Shown piece after piece: positions 27,301 to 35,554 of a stretch of 61,710 nt of DNA. The stretch is taken from NCBI GenBank assembly GCA_040905445.1, contig JBBDRN010000005.1:1-61710 (forward strand). Direction: 5' to 3'. Numbering within the stretch: position 1 is the stretch's first letter; every line of letters begins with the position of its first letter. The notes beneath the pieces are model-generated. The model searched no databases. It worked only from the letters and a program-made list of their open reading frames with translations, and was not told where the DNA came from. Source of the stretch: SKPT01 sp040905445 (GTDB lineage: Bacteria > Planctomycetota > Phycisphaerae > Phycisphaerales > Phycisphaeraceae). A program made the position numbers and the translations under genes.

Positions 27301-27401
27301 ACCGTTCGCGACAACCCCGGCCACGAAACAACCCCGCCGGTCCCCGAACGCCGTGCGCGGAGCCTTGCCCTCCCGCTTGAGGTTCCGTTGCCGGAAGTGA
27401 A

Positions 27402-27475
27402 TGGGCGATACAGGGCTCGAACCTGTGACCTCCTGCGTGTAAAGCAGGCGCTCTGGCCAACTGAGCTAATCGCCC
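27402..27475 (-). tRNA. tRNA-Val (anticodon TAC)
   Basis: Minus-strand cloverleaf: acceptor GGGCGAT/ATCGCCC, D-arm AGCTCAGTTGGCCAGAGC, anticodon stem CCTGC/GCAGG around TTTACAC (anticodon TAC), T-arm CACAGGTTCGAGCCCTGT, discriminator A. CCA is not encoded. The 3' end is duplicated at 26600-26627. Confidence 0.95.
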
Positions 27476-27506
27476 GGCAGACGGCATTATAGAGGCCGCG
27501 ACCGAT

Positions 27507-27660
27507 TTCTCGCAGGGGGCGCAGAGAGCGCAGGGGCCGCGGGTGAGAAAGGTCCGCACAGCGGACCCTGCAACCCACGCGGCGCTCCCCCCCACCCGCG
27601 CCTCTTCCGTCCCCTGCGGCCTCTGCGCTCTCTGCCTCCGCTGCGCGAACTGCCCCCGCG
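27507..27660. repeat. Family F imperfect inverted repeat with a GGTCCGC hairpin
   Basis: The left arm (27511-27545, GCGCAGAGAGCGCAGG and similar) and the right arm (27603-27655, CTCTGCGCTCTCTGCC and similar) are inverted. A perfect hairpin GGTCCGC-ACA-GCGGACC lies at 27551-27567. Similar blocks occur at 40059-40338 and 41656-41672. Confidence 0.6.
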
Positions 27661-27661
27661 C

Positions 27662-27689
27662 TTGACACGCCGCCGTCGTGGGGTAGGTT
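27662..27689 (+). promoter_or_regulatory. Promoter of the thr leader and thrS
   Basis: Consensus -35 TTGACA (27662-27667), 16-base spacer, weak -10 TAGGTT (27684-27689). The start site would fall at about the leader peptide ATG (27695). Confidence 0.5.
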
Positions 27690-27694
27690 TAGCA

Positions 27695-27769
27695 ATGACC
27701 ATGATCGGCCGCACCCACGCCATCACGACGACCACCACCACGACGACCACCGGCTCGCCGGGCGGCTGA
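27695..27769 (+). CDS. Threonine-rich leader peptide upstream of thrS
   Basis: A 24-codon frame, too short for most gene finders. It encodes eleven threonines, nine of them in a row (codons ACG or ACC, 27725-27751), and ends with TGA at 27767-27769. Nine consecutive Thr codons directly before an intrinsic terminator and thrS are the mark of a ribosome-mediated attenuator: scarcity of charged tRNA-Thr would stall the ribosome here. The leader has its own promoter and no Shine-Dalgarno. I infer that the peptide itself has no function beyond being translated. Confidence 0.85.
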   Translation: MTMIGRTHAITTTTTTTTTGSPGG

Positions 27770-27808
27770 CGGTTGATCCCCGCACAACCGACAGACGCGC
27801 GGCCGCCC
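27760..27808 (+). promoter_or_regulatory. Predicted antiterminator stem of the thrS attenuator
   Basis: GGGCGGC at 27760-27766 can pair with GCCGCCC at 27802-27808, extended by U-G and G-C to 9 pairs. That second strand is also the left arm of the terminator, so the two structures exclude each other. A ribosome reaching the TGA at 27767 covers the first strand and lets the terminator form; one stalled early in the Thr run leaves it free. Confidence 0.75.
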
Positions 27809-27826
27809 CGTTGGGCGGCTTTTTTT
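27802..27826 (+). terminator. Intrinsic terminator of the thrS attenuator
   Basis: GCCGCCC, 4-base loop, GGGCGGC, then seven T residues (27820-27826). It lies between the leader peptide and thrS, so it must be bypassed for thrS expression. Confidence 0.9.
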
Positions 27827-27897
27827 ATGATCGCCCGCCTCGCTCCCCCCGGGCCCGTACCACCACAGCCAGCAGCCATCTTCACAAAGGCGTTGAC

Positions 27898-30078
27898 ATG
27901 ACTGATGTCGAGCGATCGCAGGCCGAGATTCGCATCACCCTCCCCGACGGGTCGGTTCAGACCCACCCGCGCGGCGACGAGCCCCTCACCGCCCGCCGCG
28001 TCGCCGAGACGATCGGCCCGGGCCTCGCCAAGGCCGCCATCGGCGCCAAGGTCGACGGCCAGCTCGTGGATTTGGGCCGCCCCATCGAGGCCGACGCGAC
28101 CGTCGAACTGGTGACCAAGCCGCGGCTCGACAAGACGGGCAGGTCGAAGGAGCCCGCCAGCGCGGACGCCTACTACCTGCTGCGCCACTCGACCGCGCAC
28201 GTGATGGCGGAGGCGATCGAGCGCGTCTACGGCAGCGACAAGGTCAAGCTCGCCTACGGCCCGCCACTGGACACCGGCTTCTACTACGACATCAGCCTGG
28301 AGACGCCGATCTCCACCGACGACTTCCCGCGCATCGAGGAAGAGATGCGGAAGATCGTGGAGGAGGATCGGCCGTTCGTTCGGTATGAGCTCGAGCCGCA
28401 GGAGGGTTTCGCCAAGCTTCAGGAGGAAGATAACAAGTACAAGCTCGACAATGCACAACGCGCAATCGAGGGGGGTGCAGCGAAACTGAGTTGGTACGTA
28501 ACCGGTGACCGCACGGAGGAGGAGCGGCGAGGCGTCCACCCGCAGTTCTCGAACAAACTTGAACGACTCGCACACCGGAAGAAAGTGGTTGCGGGTTACC
28601 AGCCTGACTGGGAGGATCTGTGCCAGGGCCCGCACCTCCCGTCCACCGGCCACATCGGCGCCTTCAAGATCATGTCTGTCGCCCAGTCCCACTGGCACGG
28701 CGACGTCACCAGCGACAAGTTCCAGCGCGTCTACGGCACAGCCTTCTTCTTCCAACCCGACCTCGACGACCACCTCGAGCAGCTCGAGCAGGCGCGGCAG
28801 CGCGACCACCGCGTCGTCGGGCCGCGCCTCGGCCTGTTCGCCATCGACGAGCAGGTCGGCCAGGGCCTCATCCTCTGGAAGCCCAAGGGCGCGATCGTGC
28901 GCGACCAGCTTCAGCAGTTCATCAGCGCCCACCTTCGCCGGCAGGGCTACGAGCAGGTCTTCACCCCCCACATCGCCAAGCTCGAGCTCTTCAAGCGCTC
29001 CGGCCACTTCCCTTACTACCAGGACAGCCAGTACCCGCCGATGATCCACCACGAGCACCTCGCCCGGCTCGCCAGCGAAGGCTGCACCTGCGCCCAGCTC
29101 GCCAACCACATGCACGAGGGCGAGATCGAGGGCTACCTGCTCAAGCCCATGAACTGCCCGTTTCACATCAAGATCTACGACAGCGAGAAACGCAGCTACC
29201 GCGACCTGCCCATCCGCCTCGCCGAGTTCGGCACCGTCTACCGCTGGGAGCAGTCCGGCGAAGTCGGCGGCATGACCCGCGTCCGCGGCTTCACCCAGGA
29301 CGACGCACACCTCTTCGTCACCGAGGACCAGCTCGACGCCGAGCTGCATGGCTGCCTGGAGCTCGTCAAGATCATCTTCAGCACGCTGGGCATGGACGAC
29401 TACCGCGTACGCGTCGGCCTGCGCGACCCGGACGGCACCAAGTACGTCGGCGAGGACGCCAAGTGGGACGCGGCCGAGGCGGCATGCCAGCGCGCCGCCG
29501 AGAGTCTCGGCGCCCCCTTCACCCTCGAAGCAGGCGAGGCGGCGTTCTACGGCCCCAAGATCGACTTCGTCGTCAAGGACGTCATCGGCCGCGAGTGGCA
29601 GCTCGGCACGGTGCAGGTCGACTACCAGCTTCCCGAGCGCTTCGACCTCAGCTACATCGGCGCGGACAACAAGCCCCACCGCCCGGTCATGATCCACCGC
29701 GCGCCGTTCGGCTCCATGGAGCGTTTCATCGGCGTGCTCATCGAGCACTTCAACGGCGCGTTCCCCCTCTGGCTCGCCCCCGAGCAGGTGCGCGTCCTGC
29801 CCGTCAGCGACAAGTTCACCGCCTACGCCCACCAGGTGCTGGCGGAGCTGAAGCACGCGGGGATGCGCGTGAGCGCCGACGACTCGAACGACCGGCTCAA
29901 CGCCAAGATCCGCCTCGCCCAGGACGAGCAGGTGCCCTACATGCTCGTCGTCGGCGGCAAGGACGAAGAGGCCGGCACCGTCAGCGTCCGGCATCGCCGC
30001 GAGGGCGACCTCGGGGCGATGGCCCGCAGCGCATTTCTTGAAAAAGCGAAGCTGGAAATCGACCAGCGGCAGTTATAA
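27898..30078 (+). CDS. thrS: Threonyl-tRNA synthetase
   Basis: Predicted 726-residue class II synthetase charging tRNA-Thr. Domain order: TGS (about 10-75), editing domain with HSTAHVMAEAIE (HxxxH zinc/editing motif), catalytic core with MNCPFHIKIY (zinc ligand Cys420), motif 2 VYRWEQSGEVGGMTRVRGFTQDDAH split over the core, motif 3 IHRAPFGSMERFIGVLIEH, and the C-terminal anticodon-binding domain (VRVLPVSDKFTAYAHQVL). The ATG at 27898 has AAAGG 8 bases upstream; the open frame begins within the terminator at 27811 and must be trimmed. Length is somewhat above the usual 640 residues, mainly from an insertion after the editing domain. Likely controlled by the upstream attenuator. Confidence 0.97.
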   Translation: MTDVERSQAEIRITLPDGSVQTHPRGDEPLTARRVAETIGPGLAKAAIGAKVDGQLVDLGRPIEADATVELVTKPRLDKTGRSKEPASADAYYLLRHSTAHVMAEAIERVYGSDKVKLAYGPPLDTGFYYDISLETPISTDDFPRIEEEMRKIVEEDRPFVRYELEPQEGFAKLQEEDNKYKLDNAQRAIEGGAAKLSWYVTGDRTEEERRGVHPQFSNKLERLAHRKKVVAGYQPDWEDLCQGPHLPSTGHIGAFKIMSVAQSHWHGDVTSDKFQRVYGTAFFFQPDLDDHLEQLEQARQRDHRVVGPRLGLFAIDEQVGQGLILWKPKGAIVRDQLQQFISAHLRRQGYEQVFTPHIAKLELFKRSGHFPYYQDSQYPPMIHHEHLARLASEGCTCAQLANHMHEGEIEGYLLKPMNCPFHIKIYDSEKRSYRDLPIRLAEFGTVYRWEQSGEVGGMTRVRGFTQDDAHLFVTEDQLDAELHGCLELVKIIFSTLGMDDYRVRVGLRDPDGTKYVGEDAKWDAAEAACQRAAESLGAPFTLEAGEAAFYGPKIDFVVKDVIGREWQLGTVQVDYQLPERFDLSYIGADNKPHRPVMIHRAPFGSMERFIGVLIEHFNGAFPLWLAPEQVRVLPVSDKFTAYAHQVLAELKHAGMRVSADDSNDRLNAKIRLAQDEQVPYMLVVGGKDEEAGTVSVRHRREGDLGAMARSAFLEKAKLEIDQRQL

Positions 30079-30118
30079 AACTTGCCGACAGGGGAAGGCG
30101 CCGGGGTGAGGGGTCGGC

Positions 30119-30733
30119 ATGGTCGATCGGGCGCGACAGATTGGCGACGCGTCGAGTTCGGGTTCGAGCGACCGGCCCGAGGCAGGCGACCGGGCCACCG
30201 AGGACGCCCGGCTGCTCGCCCACATCGCCGACGGCAGCGAGGCCGCGCTCGCCCAGCTTTACGACCGGTACAGCCCGATGGTCCTGGCGCTCGCCCTGCG
30301 CATCGTGCACGACCGTGGCGAGGCGGAGGATGTGCTCGTGGATGTCTTTCACGAGCTGTGGACCCGGTCCAGCCGCTACAACCCGGCCCGGGGCAGCGTG
30401 CTGAACTACCTGAGCCTGCTCACCCGCAGCCGCGCGCTGGACCGGCGTCGTCGGCTGGCGCGCGGCCCGGTGTCGAGCGAAGCCGGCAACACCGCGGCCG
30501 ATCGCGACCCCGGCCCGCCCGAGGCCGTCTGGCTCGACGAACGCCGCGAGCAGGTGCGCCGGGCGCTGGCGCGGCTGCGCCCCGAGCAGCGCGCCGCGCT
30601 GGAGCTGGTCTACTTTGAGGGTTTAACCCAGGCCCAGGTGGCGCAGCGGCTGGACCAACCGCTGGGTACCATCAAGACGCGTATCCGCACCGGGCTCATC
30701 CAACTGCGCGACCTGCTTCGTAACCTTCCGTGA
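30119..30733 (+). CDS. ECF-type RNA polymerase sigma factor
   Basis: Predicted 204 residues. After a charged N-terminus, sigma region 2 (about 42-110; LYDRYSPMVLALALRIVHDRGEAEDVLVDVFHELW) and region 4 (about 145-200; RPEQRAALELVYFEGLTQAQVAQRLDQPLGTIKTRIRTGL) are clear and regions 1.1 and 3 are absent, as in the extracytoplasmic-function group. The next gene overlaps or abuts and encodes a likely zinc anti-sigma factor, so this sigma factor is probably held inactive until an envelope signal arrives. GAGGGG precedes the ATG. It follows thrS by 40 bases. Confidence 0.92.
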   Translation: MVDRARQIGDASSSGSSDRPEAGDRATEDARLLAHIADGSEAALAQLYDRYSPMVLALALRIVHDRGEAEDVLVDVFHELWTRSSRYNPARGSVLNYLSLLTRSRALDRRRRLARGPVSSEAGNTAADRDPGPPEAVWLDERREQVRRALARLRPEQRAALELVYFEGLTQAQVAQRLDQPLGTIKTRIRTGLIQLRDLLRNLP

Positions 30734-30744
30734 GGAGTGTGCCT

Positions 30745-31521
30745 GTGAGTTGCCAGCGACACGAGCAGGAGCTCTGGCTCTACGCCATCGACGCCTTGGA
30801 TGAACCCGGGCGCCGCGACGCGGTCGAGACCCACCTGGCCGGCGGGTGCCCGGCGTGCCACGGACGACTGGCGGAAGCGCGCGAAACGCTCGCCCACCTG
30901 CCGCTGGCGCTCGACCCGCAGACGCCCGACGCGGCAGCGCGGGCCCGTGTGCTGGCGCGGGTCCGCCGAGGCGGTTCGCCCCTCCCCCGGCGCTGGGGCC
31001 TGGTCGCCCTCGCCGCGGCGATCACTCTCGCGGTTGTGGCGTGGGCGCTGGACCATCACCAGCAGGACCGCCAGCGCGACGAGGCGGTTGCGGCCGCGCT
31101 CGACATCTTCGACGCCGACGAACTGTCCGACGCGCTGACGGATCGGATGCGCTCCAGCGCCCGGCTCATGGAGGCGCTGCGGTCGCCCGAGCACATGCTC
31201 ATCAGTTTTCGCGGCGTCGACGACTTCGAGAAGGCCCGCGGCCATCTCATCTGGAACGCGCAGCATGAGGAGGCCTACCTGTTCCTGATCGACCTCGACC
31301 CGCCGGACGAGAGCGAGCGGTCGCGTCTCTGGCTCAACACGCGCGATGCGCGTCACGTGCCAGTCCAGGCCTTCGCGATCGACGAGGCCGGCCCGACGCG
31401 GATGTCGCTGCGCTGGCCGGTGGCGGTCGAGGACCTGGCCGGCGCGAGCATCAGCTACGATGCCGACGACGAGCCGGACGAGCCGATGCGGCCCGTGCTG
31501 GTGGCGCAACTGGACGAATGA
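30745..31521 (+). CDS. Membrane-anchored anti-sigma factor, RskA-like
   Basis: Predicted 258 residues. The cytoplasmic N-terminus has a zinc anti-sigma-like motif, His30 followed by Cys35 and Cys38 (HLAGGCPACH), with one residue more between His and Cys than the usual HxxxCxxC. One membrane span follows (about 82-100, GLVALAAAITLAVVAWAL) and then a periplasmic domain similar in layout to RskA C-terminal domains (VLVAQLDE end). I chose GTG 30745 because AGGAG is 7 bases upstream; a GTG at 30730 would overlap the sigma gene. Expected to bind the ECF sigma factor encoded just before it. Confidence 0.8.
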   Translation: MSCQRHEQELWLYAIDALDEPGRRDAVETHLAGGCPACHGRLAEARETLAHLPLALDPQTPDAAARARVLARVRRGGSPLPRRWGLVALAAAITLAVVAWALDHHQQDRQRDEAVAAALDIFDADELSDALTDRMRSSARLMEALRSPEHMLISFRGVDDFEKARGHLIWNAQHEEAYLFLIDLDPPDESERSRLWLNTRDARHVPVQAFAIDEAGPTRMSLRWPVAVEDLAGASISYDADDEPDEPMRPVLVAQLDE

Positions 31522-31641
31522 AACCTTGGGGAGGCGCGGCCAAGAGGCGGCGTGCACGACGCCTGGCGTGCCTACAATATCTGGCATGTCTTCGGCGGCC
31601 GCCGCGGCCCCCGGTCCGATTCCGCACGACGAGACTGGCCC

Positions 31642-32121
31642 ATGCGCATCACCAGCCCCGCGTTTTCCGATGGCGAACGGATCCCCAAGACCTACACGGA
31701 GGACGGCAACAACATCTCTCCGCCCCTGGCGTGGGCCGACCTGCCGCGCAACACGGCGGAGCTGGCGTTGATCGTCGACGACCCCGACGCGCCGCGCGAT
31801 GACGCGTTCGTGCATTGGACGGTCTACCGCATCCCCGCCGCGACGCCCGGCTTGCCGGAAAACCTGCCGCGCGGGGTCGAAGAGCTGCGCGAGCCCGCCG
31901 GCGCCGCACAGGGCCGAACCAGCTTCGGCAAGCACAACGTCGGCTACCGGGGCCCCGCGCCGCCCAAGGGCCATGGCGTGCACCACTACCACTTCCGCCT
32001 TTACGCGCTGGATGAACCGCTCGTCCTCGCCGCGGGCGTCGAGCGCAGCGCCCTCGATGCGGCGATGCGCGGACATATCCTCGGCAGCGCGGAGCTGGTC
32101 GCGACGTACGAGCGCGCTTGA
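31642..32121 (+). CDS. YbhB/YbcL-type PEBP family protein
   Basis: Predicted 159 residues. The phosphatidylethanolamine-binding/Raf kinase inhibitor-like fold is shown by MRITSPAFSDGERIP, NISPPLAW, the anion-pocket motif VDDPDAP with FVHW, and GHGVHHYHFRLYAL. Bacterial members are cytoplasmic or periplasmic and their ligand is unknown. No signal peptide. The ATG at 31642 matches the family start; the frame is open from 31552. TACAAT at 31571 may be its -10. It converges with the antiporter pair. Confidence 0.9.
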   Translation: MRITSPAFSDGERIPKTYTEDGNNISPPLAWADLPRNTAELALIVDDPDAPRDDAFVHWTVYRIPAATPGLPENLPRGVEELREPAGAAQGRTSFGKHNVGYRGPAPPKGHGVHHYHFRLYALDEPLVLAAGVERSALDAAMRGHILGSAELVATYERA

Positions 32122-32152
32122 AGGTCGGTTTTCCCTCCCCCCGCGCGGCGCA

Positions 32153-33712
32153 CTACCCCTGTTGGCGGTCGAACCAGTTCAGGAACGCGTCGGCGGCGGC
32201 CTCGCTGTCGACGATCGCCGTGCCCCCATGCTCGCGGATCCGCGCCGCCTCCGCCGGCGCGAAGACGCGCACCAGCACCGGCACGTCGCGGTTGGTCTGC
32301 CGCACGTACGCGAGCATGCGCAGGTTGTCGCGCACGCGGCGCATGTTGGAGATAATCGCCCGGGCGTCGGCCGCGCCGAGCTTCGTCAGCACGTCCATGT
32401 CCGCGCCGTCGCCGCGGTAGGCGGCCACGTCGCGCCGCTGCAGCTCGGCGACGACGGCGGCGTCATCATCGACGACGACAACTTCGTGGCCGTGGGCGAG
32501 CAGCGCGTTGAGCAGCCGCATGCCCTGCGTCCCCGAGCCGAGCATGAGCACGTGTCCACGCCGCGCCGTGTCCGGCGCGGGCAGTCGGCGGCGCCAGCCG
32601 GCGCGCATGATCCGCCACGTCGCGGCGTCCGTCGCGGTCCAGGGCGTGAGGATCATCGTGACCACCGTCGTCAGGGCGATCACGCTCACGAGGCCGCTGT
32701 CGAGGTGCCCGCGGTCGAGCCCCAGCAGGGCGATGATGATGGAGAACTCCGAGCACTGGGCCAGCAGCAGCCCGCTCTCAATCGATGACCGGGCGGTGAG
32801 CCCGACGCGCCGGGCCATGAGCGCCACGAGCGGGGGGGTGACGAAGAGCACGACCAGGACGAAGAGCACGAGCAGGGCGAACTGCTCGCTGTCGGGCAGC
32901 GTCAGCACGCCGCCGAGAGCGACGAAGAAGAGGGCGAGGAAGAAATCGGCGAGCGAAGACAGTTGGCCGCGCACGATGCCGTGCGTTGGAAAGCCCGACA
33001 GCGCCACGCCGCCGAGAAATGCCCCGGCGACAACGGGCAGGCCCATGACGTGAGCCGCGCCGACGAAGAGGAACAGTACGGCGAGGACGACGATGAGCAG
33101 GGTCTCGTCGTCGTCCTCGAGGCGCGTGAGCACGGCGGGGCCGACCCACCGGATGCACACGCCGGCCGCGGCGAGCAGCCCGCCGAGGCCCGCGACGCTC
33201 CACGCCACGCCCGCGAGCCCCTCGTCGAGGCGGCCGAGCACGGCAATGGCGATGATCACGAGGATGTCCTGCAGCAGCAGCACGCCGACCACGAGTCGCC
33301 CGAACGGCTCGAAGAACTGCTGGCGCTGGCGCAGCAGGTTGAGCACGACGAGCGTGGAACTCGACGCGAGCGCCAGCCCGGTGTAGAGCGCGGTCATCCA
33401 GCCAAAGCCCAGGCCGCGCATGCACACGAGCCCGACGAGCCCGAGCACGAGGAACTGCGCGAGCCCGACGCCCACCGCCGCGCGGGCCTGCGCGCCGACG
33501 CGCCGCGGGCTGAGCTCCGTGCCCAGGACGAACACGAGAAACGCCAGCCCCAGCATCAGCACGTCCTGCAGCAGCGTCGCGTCGTCGACCGCGCCCGCGA
33601 CATGCAGCCCGACGCCGGCGATCACCAGCAGCGGAATCGCCGGCAGGTGCAGCAGCCACGACAGACCCAGCCCCAGCGCCGCGGCCACGAGAATGAGCAT
33701 GATCGTCGTCAT
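32153..33712 (-). CDS. Kef-type cation:proton antiporter with RCK/TrkA-N domain
   Basis: Predicted 519 residues. The first 380 form the CPA2 Na+/H+ or K+/H+ exchanger fold with about 12 membrane spans (start TTIMLILVAAALGLGLSWLLH; LALASSSTLVVLNLLRQ; SIESGLLLAQCSEFSIIIALLG). The C-terminal cytoplasmic part (about 395-519) is a Rossmann RCK domain with GHVLMLGSGTQGMRLLNALLAHG, which binds NAD(H) or another nucleotide to gate transport. Its ATG overlaps the stop of the upstream paralogue by four bases (ATGA), so translation is coupled. The two may form a hetero-oligomer or duplicate function. Confidence 0.88.
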   Translation of the reverse strand: MTTIMLILVAAALGLGLSWLLHLPAIPLLVIAGVGLHVAGAVDDATLLQDVLMLGLAFLVFVLGTELSPRRVGAQARAAVGVGLAQFLVLGLVGLVCMRGLGFGWMTALYTGLALASSSTLVVLNLLRQRQQFFEPFGRLVVGVLLLQDILVIIAIAVLGRLDEGLAGVAWSVAGLGGLLAAAGVCIRWVGPAVLTRLEDDDETLLIVVLAVLFLFVGAAHVMGLPVVAGAFLGGVALSGFPTHGIVRGQLSSLADFFLALFFVALGGVLTLPDSEQFALLVLFVLVVLFVTPPLVALMARRVGLTARSSIESGLLLAQCSEFSIIIALLGLDRGHLDSGLVSVIALTTVVTMILTPWTATDAATWRIMRAGWRRRLPAPDTARRGHVLMLGSGTQGMRLLNALLAHGHEVVVVDDDAAVVAELQRRDVAAYRGDGADMDVLTKLGAADARAIISNMRRVRDNLRMLAYVRQTNRDVPVLVRVFAPAEAARIREHGGTAIVDSEAAADAFLNWFDRQQG

Positions 33713-35388
33713 CGGGCGAGCACCCCCGCCTCGGCGAGGCGCGCGCTGACCTGCGATCGGCCGGCGGTGCGCGAGTCGATGAGGAAATCGACGCCCAGCT
33801 TGCGCAGGTCCGCGAGCACCGACCGGTCAAACACGTGCACCGCCACCGGCACGCCCAGCCGTTTGCACCGGTAGGCGAAGAGCGTGTTGACGTCCTCGAT
33901 CTGCAGCGCCGAAACGCCCAGCCGCGCGTGCGCGAGCTGCGCCTCCTCCACGACCATCGGGTACTCGATGTTGCCCACCAGCGTCCGGCAGCCCAGGCCC
34001 GCGAGCTTGCTCGGGTCCGTGTCGATCGCGAGCACCGTCTCGCCCCGCTCGTGCAGCGCCTCGGCGATGGCCCGCCCCATGGCGTTCATGCCCAGCACGA
34101 CCACGTGCCCCCGCAGCGGCGGCGCGTGCTCCTCGTCCTCCGCCTGCGAAGCGTTGAACATGCGCAGCAGACCCATCCGCTTGACGACGGCGTAGAGCTG
34201 CCGGTTGTAGAGGATCATGTACGCCGAGACGCCGATGGTCACGAGCCCGACGAGCGTGACCACCGAGAGCACCGCCTCGCCGACGAGCCCCGCGGCGACG
34301 CCCATGGCGACAAAGATGAAGGAAAACTCGCTGATCTGCGCGACGGTCACGCTGGTGTAGAAGCTTGTCCGCTCGCCGTAGCCGGACTTAGCGATGATCC
34401 ACATGAAGATGAAGGGGTTGCCCACGAGCACGAACACGGCGAGCACGGCCGCCTGCCCGAGTTGCCCGAACGCGTCGCCAAGCTCCATCTGGGCGCCCAG
34501 CGAGATGAAGAAGACGGCGATGAAGAAGTTCATCAGCGGGTGGACGCGGCGGCGCAGGTCCTCGGCCGCGGGAAGCTGGGCGAGGCTCAGCCCCGCCAGG
34601 AACGCGCCGATCTCGGCGGAGAGGCTCATCCACTCCGCCGCGACGACGAATAGGAAGCACCAGCACAGCGCCCAGACGAAGACGGTCTGCGGCTGCCGCG
34701 CCGCCCACGCCAGCGGTCGCGGCAGCAGCCAGCGCGACGCCAGCAGCGCGACCACGAGCATCAGCCCCATGCCCAGGAACGCCTGCGTCAGGCCCCAGGC
34801 GATGTCGCCCGCACGCAGGCCCTCCGCCTCGGCACCCCCGCCGGTGTCCAGCCCCGCCAGCGTGGTCAGGACGACGATGACGACGAGGTCCTGGACGAGA
34901 AAGATGCCCACGGCGATGCGGCCGTAGAGCGCGTGCAGCTCCTTTTTCTGATCCAGCAGCTTCACGACCACGACGGTCGAGCTGAACGTCAGCGCGGTGG
35001 CCAGGAAGACCGACGACATGACGTCGAACCCCAGCAGCAGGGCCACGACGAAGCCGCCGACCGCCGTGAACACGACCTGCCCCAGGCCGGCGAGCACCGC
35101 GACCCGGCCGACGTCGCGGATTTTGGCGAGGCTCAACTCCAGCCCGACGAGAAACAGCAGCAGTGCGATGCCGACCTCGGAGATGACCGCGATCGCGTGG
35201 CCGACGCCCCGGGCCTGCTCGCCCCAGTCCCCACCCATGACGATGATGCCCGAGACGGGCCCGAGCGCAAGCCCGGCGAAGATGTAGGCCACGATCGTCG
35301 GCATGCGGATGACGCGCGCCAGCAGCACGACGGCCGCGGCGGCGACGATCATCAGGCCAAGGATCTGGAGCAGGAGCAGGTCGGTCAC
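33709..35388 (-). CDS. Kef-type cation:proton antiporter with RCK/TrkA-N domain
   Basis: Predicted 559 residues, paralogous to the following gene. The exchanger domain (about 1-400) includes IFAGLALGPVSGIIVMGG, LEHALLFLVGLELS-type VGIALLLFLVGLELSLAKI, SSTVVVVKLLDQ and AEIGAFLAGLSLAQLP; the RCK domain starts near residue 430 with RGHVVVLGMNAMGRAIAEALHERG. I use GTG 35388, which begins the first membrane helix; the frame is open to 35625 but reads low-complexity arginine-rich sequence. TATCCT lies 11 bases upstream and no Shine-Dalgarno is visible. Divergent from aroF-type gene across about 165 bases. Confidence 0.88.
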   Translation of the reverse strand: MTDLLLLQILGLMIVAAAAVVLLARVIRMPTIVAYIFAGLALGPVSGIIVMGGDWGEQARGVGHAIAVISEVGIALLLFLVGLELSLAKIRDVGRVAVLAGLGQVVFTAVGGFVVALLLGFDVMSSVFLATALTFSSTVVVVKLLDQKKELHALYGRIAVGIFLVQDLVVIVVLTTLAGLDTGGGAEAEGLRAGDIAWGLTQAFLGMGLMLVVALLASRWLLPRPLAWAARQPQTVFVWALCWCFLFVVAAEWMSLSAEIGAFLAGLSLAQLPAAEDLRRRVHPLMNFFIAVFFISLGAQMELGDAFGQLGQAAVLAVFVLVGNPFIFMWIIAKSGYGERTSFYTSVTVAQISEFSFIFVAMGVAAGLVGEAVLSVVTLVGLVTIGVSAYMILYNRQLYAVVKRMGLLRMFNASQAEDEEHAPPLRGHVVVLGMNAMGRAIAEALHERGETVLAIDTDPSKLAGLGCRTLVGNIEYPMVVEEAQLAHARLGVSALQIEDVNTLFAYRCKRLGVPVAVHVFDRSVLADLRKLGVDFLIDSRTAGRSQVSARLAEAGVLAR

Positions 35389-35515
35389 GCGTCGGGTGCA
35401 GGATAGACGAACGCCCGGCGCGACGTTCCTCCAGCGCCGCCGCCCGCACAGCCAGGGCGCGTCCAGCCGCCGCCCGCGCCGGCGCTGGATCGCCCCCGCC
35501 GGTCGGCCGATGCTG

Positions 35516-35521
35516 TACAAT
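35516..35521 (+). promoter_or_regulatory. Putative -10 (TGTACAAT) of the DAHP synthase gene
   Basis: TACAAT preceded by TG, 33 bases before the ATG at 35555. The -35 is not recognisable. Confidence 0.4.
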
Positions 35522-35554
35522 GCGTAATTCGCCGCATTTATAGGACCCGGCCTC

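Larger units (their letters stand above)
26600..27428. mobile_element. Small tRNA-Val-bounded island carrying higBA
   Basis: A 28-base segment at 26600-26627 repeats the 3' end of the tRNA-Val gene (27401-27428) with one mismatch, in direct orientation. The DNA between is visibly less GC-rich than the surroundings. The arrangement (intact tRNA at one end, copied tRNA 3' end at the other) is that of an element integrated into the 3' end of a tRNA gene. No integrase is present, so this would be a remnant or a non-autonomous unit. A decayed tandem tRNA is the alternative. Confidence 0.6.

Noticed and set aside
27898..27900. T-box riboswitch before thrS
   Set aside because: No AGGGUGGNACCGCG-type T-box sequence or specifier stem was found; the Thr-codon leader peptide explains the terminator.
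27487..29994. 835-codon open frame antisense to thrS
   Set aside because: Opposite a certain gene and its attenuator; composition is that of an antisense shadow.
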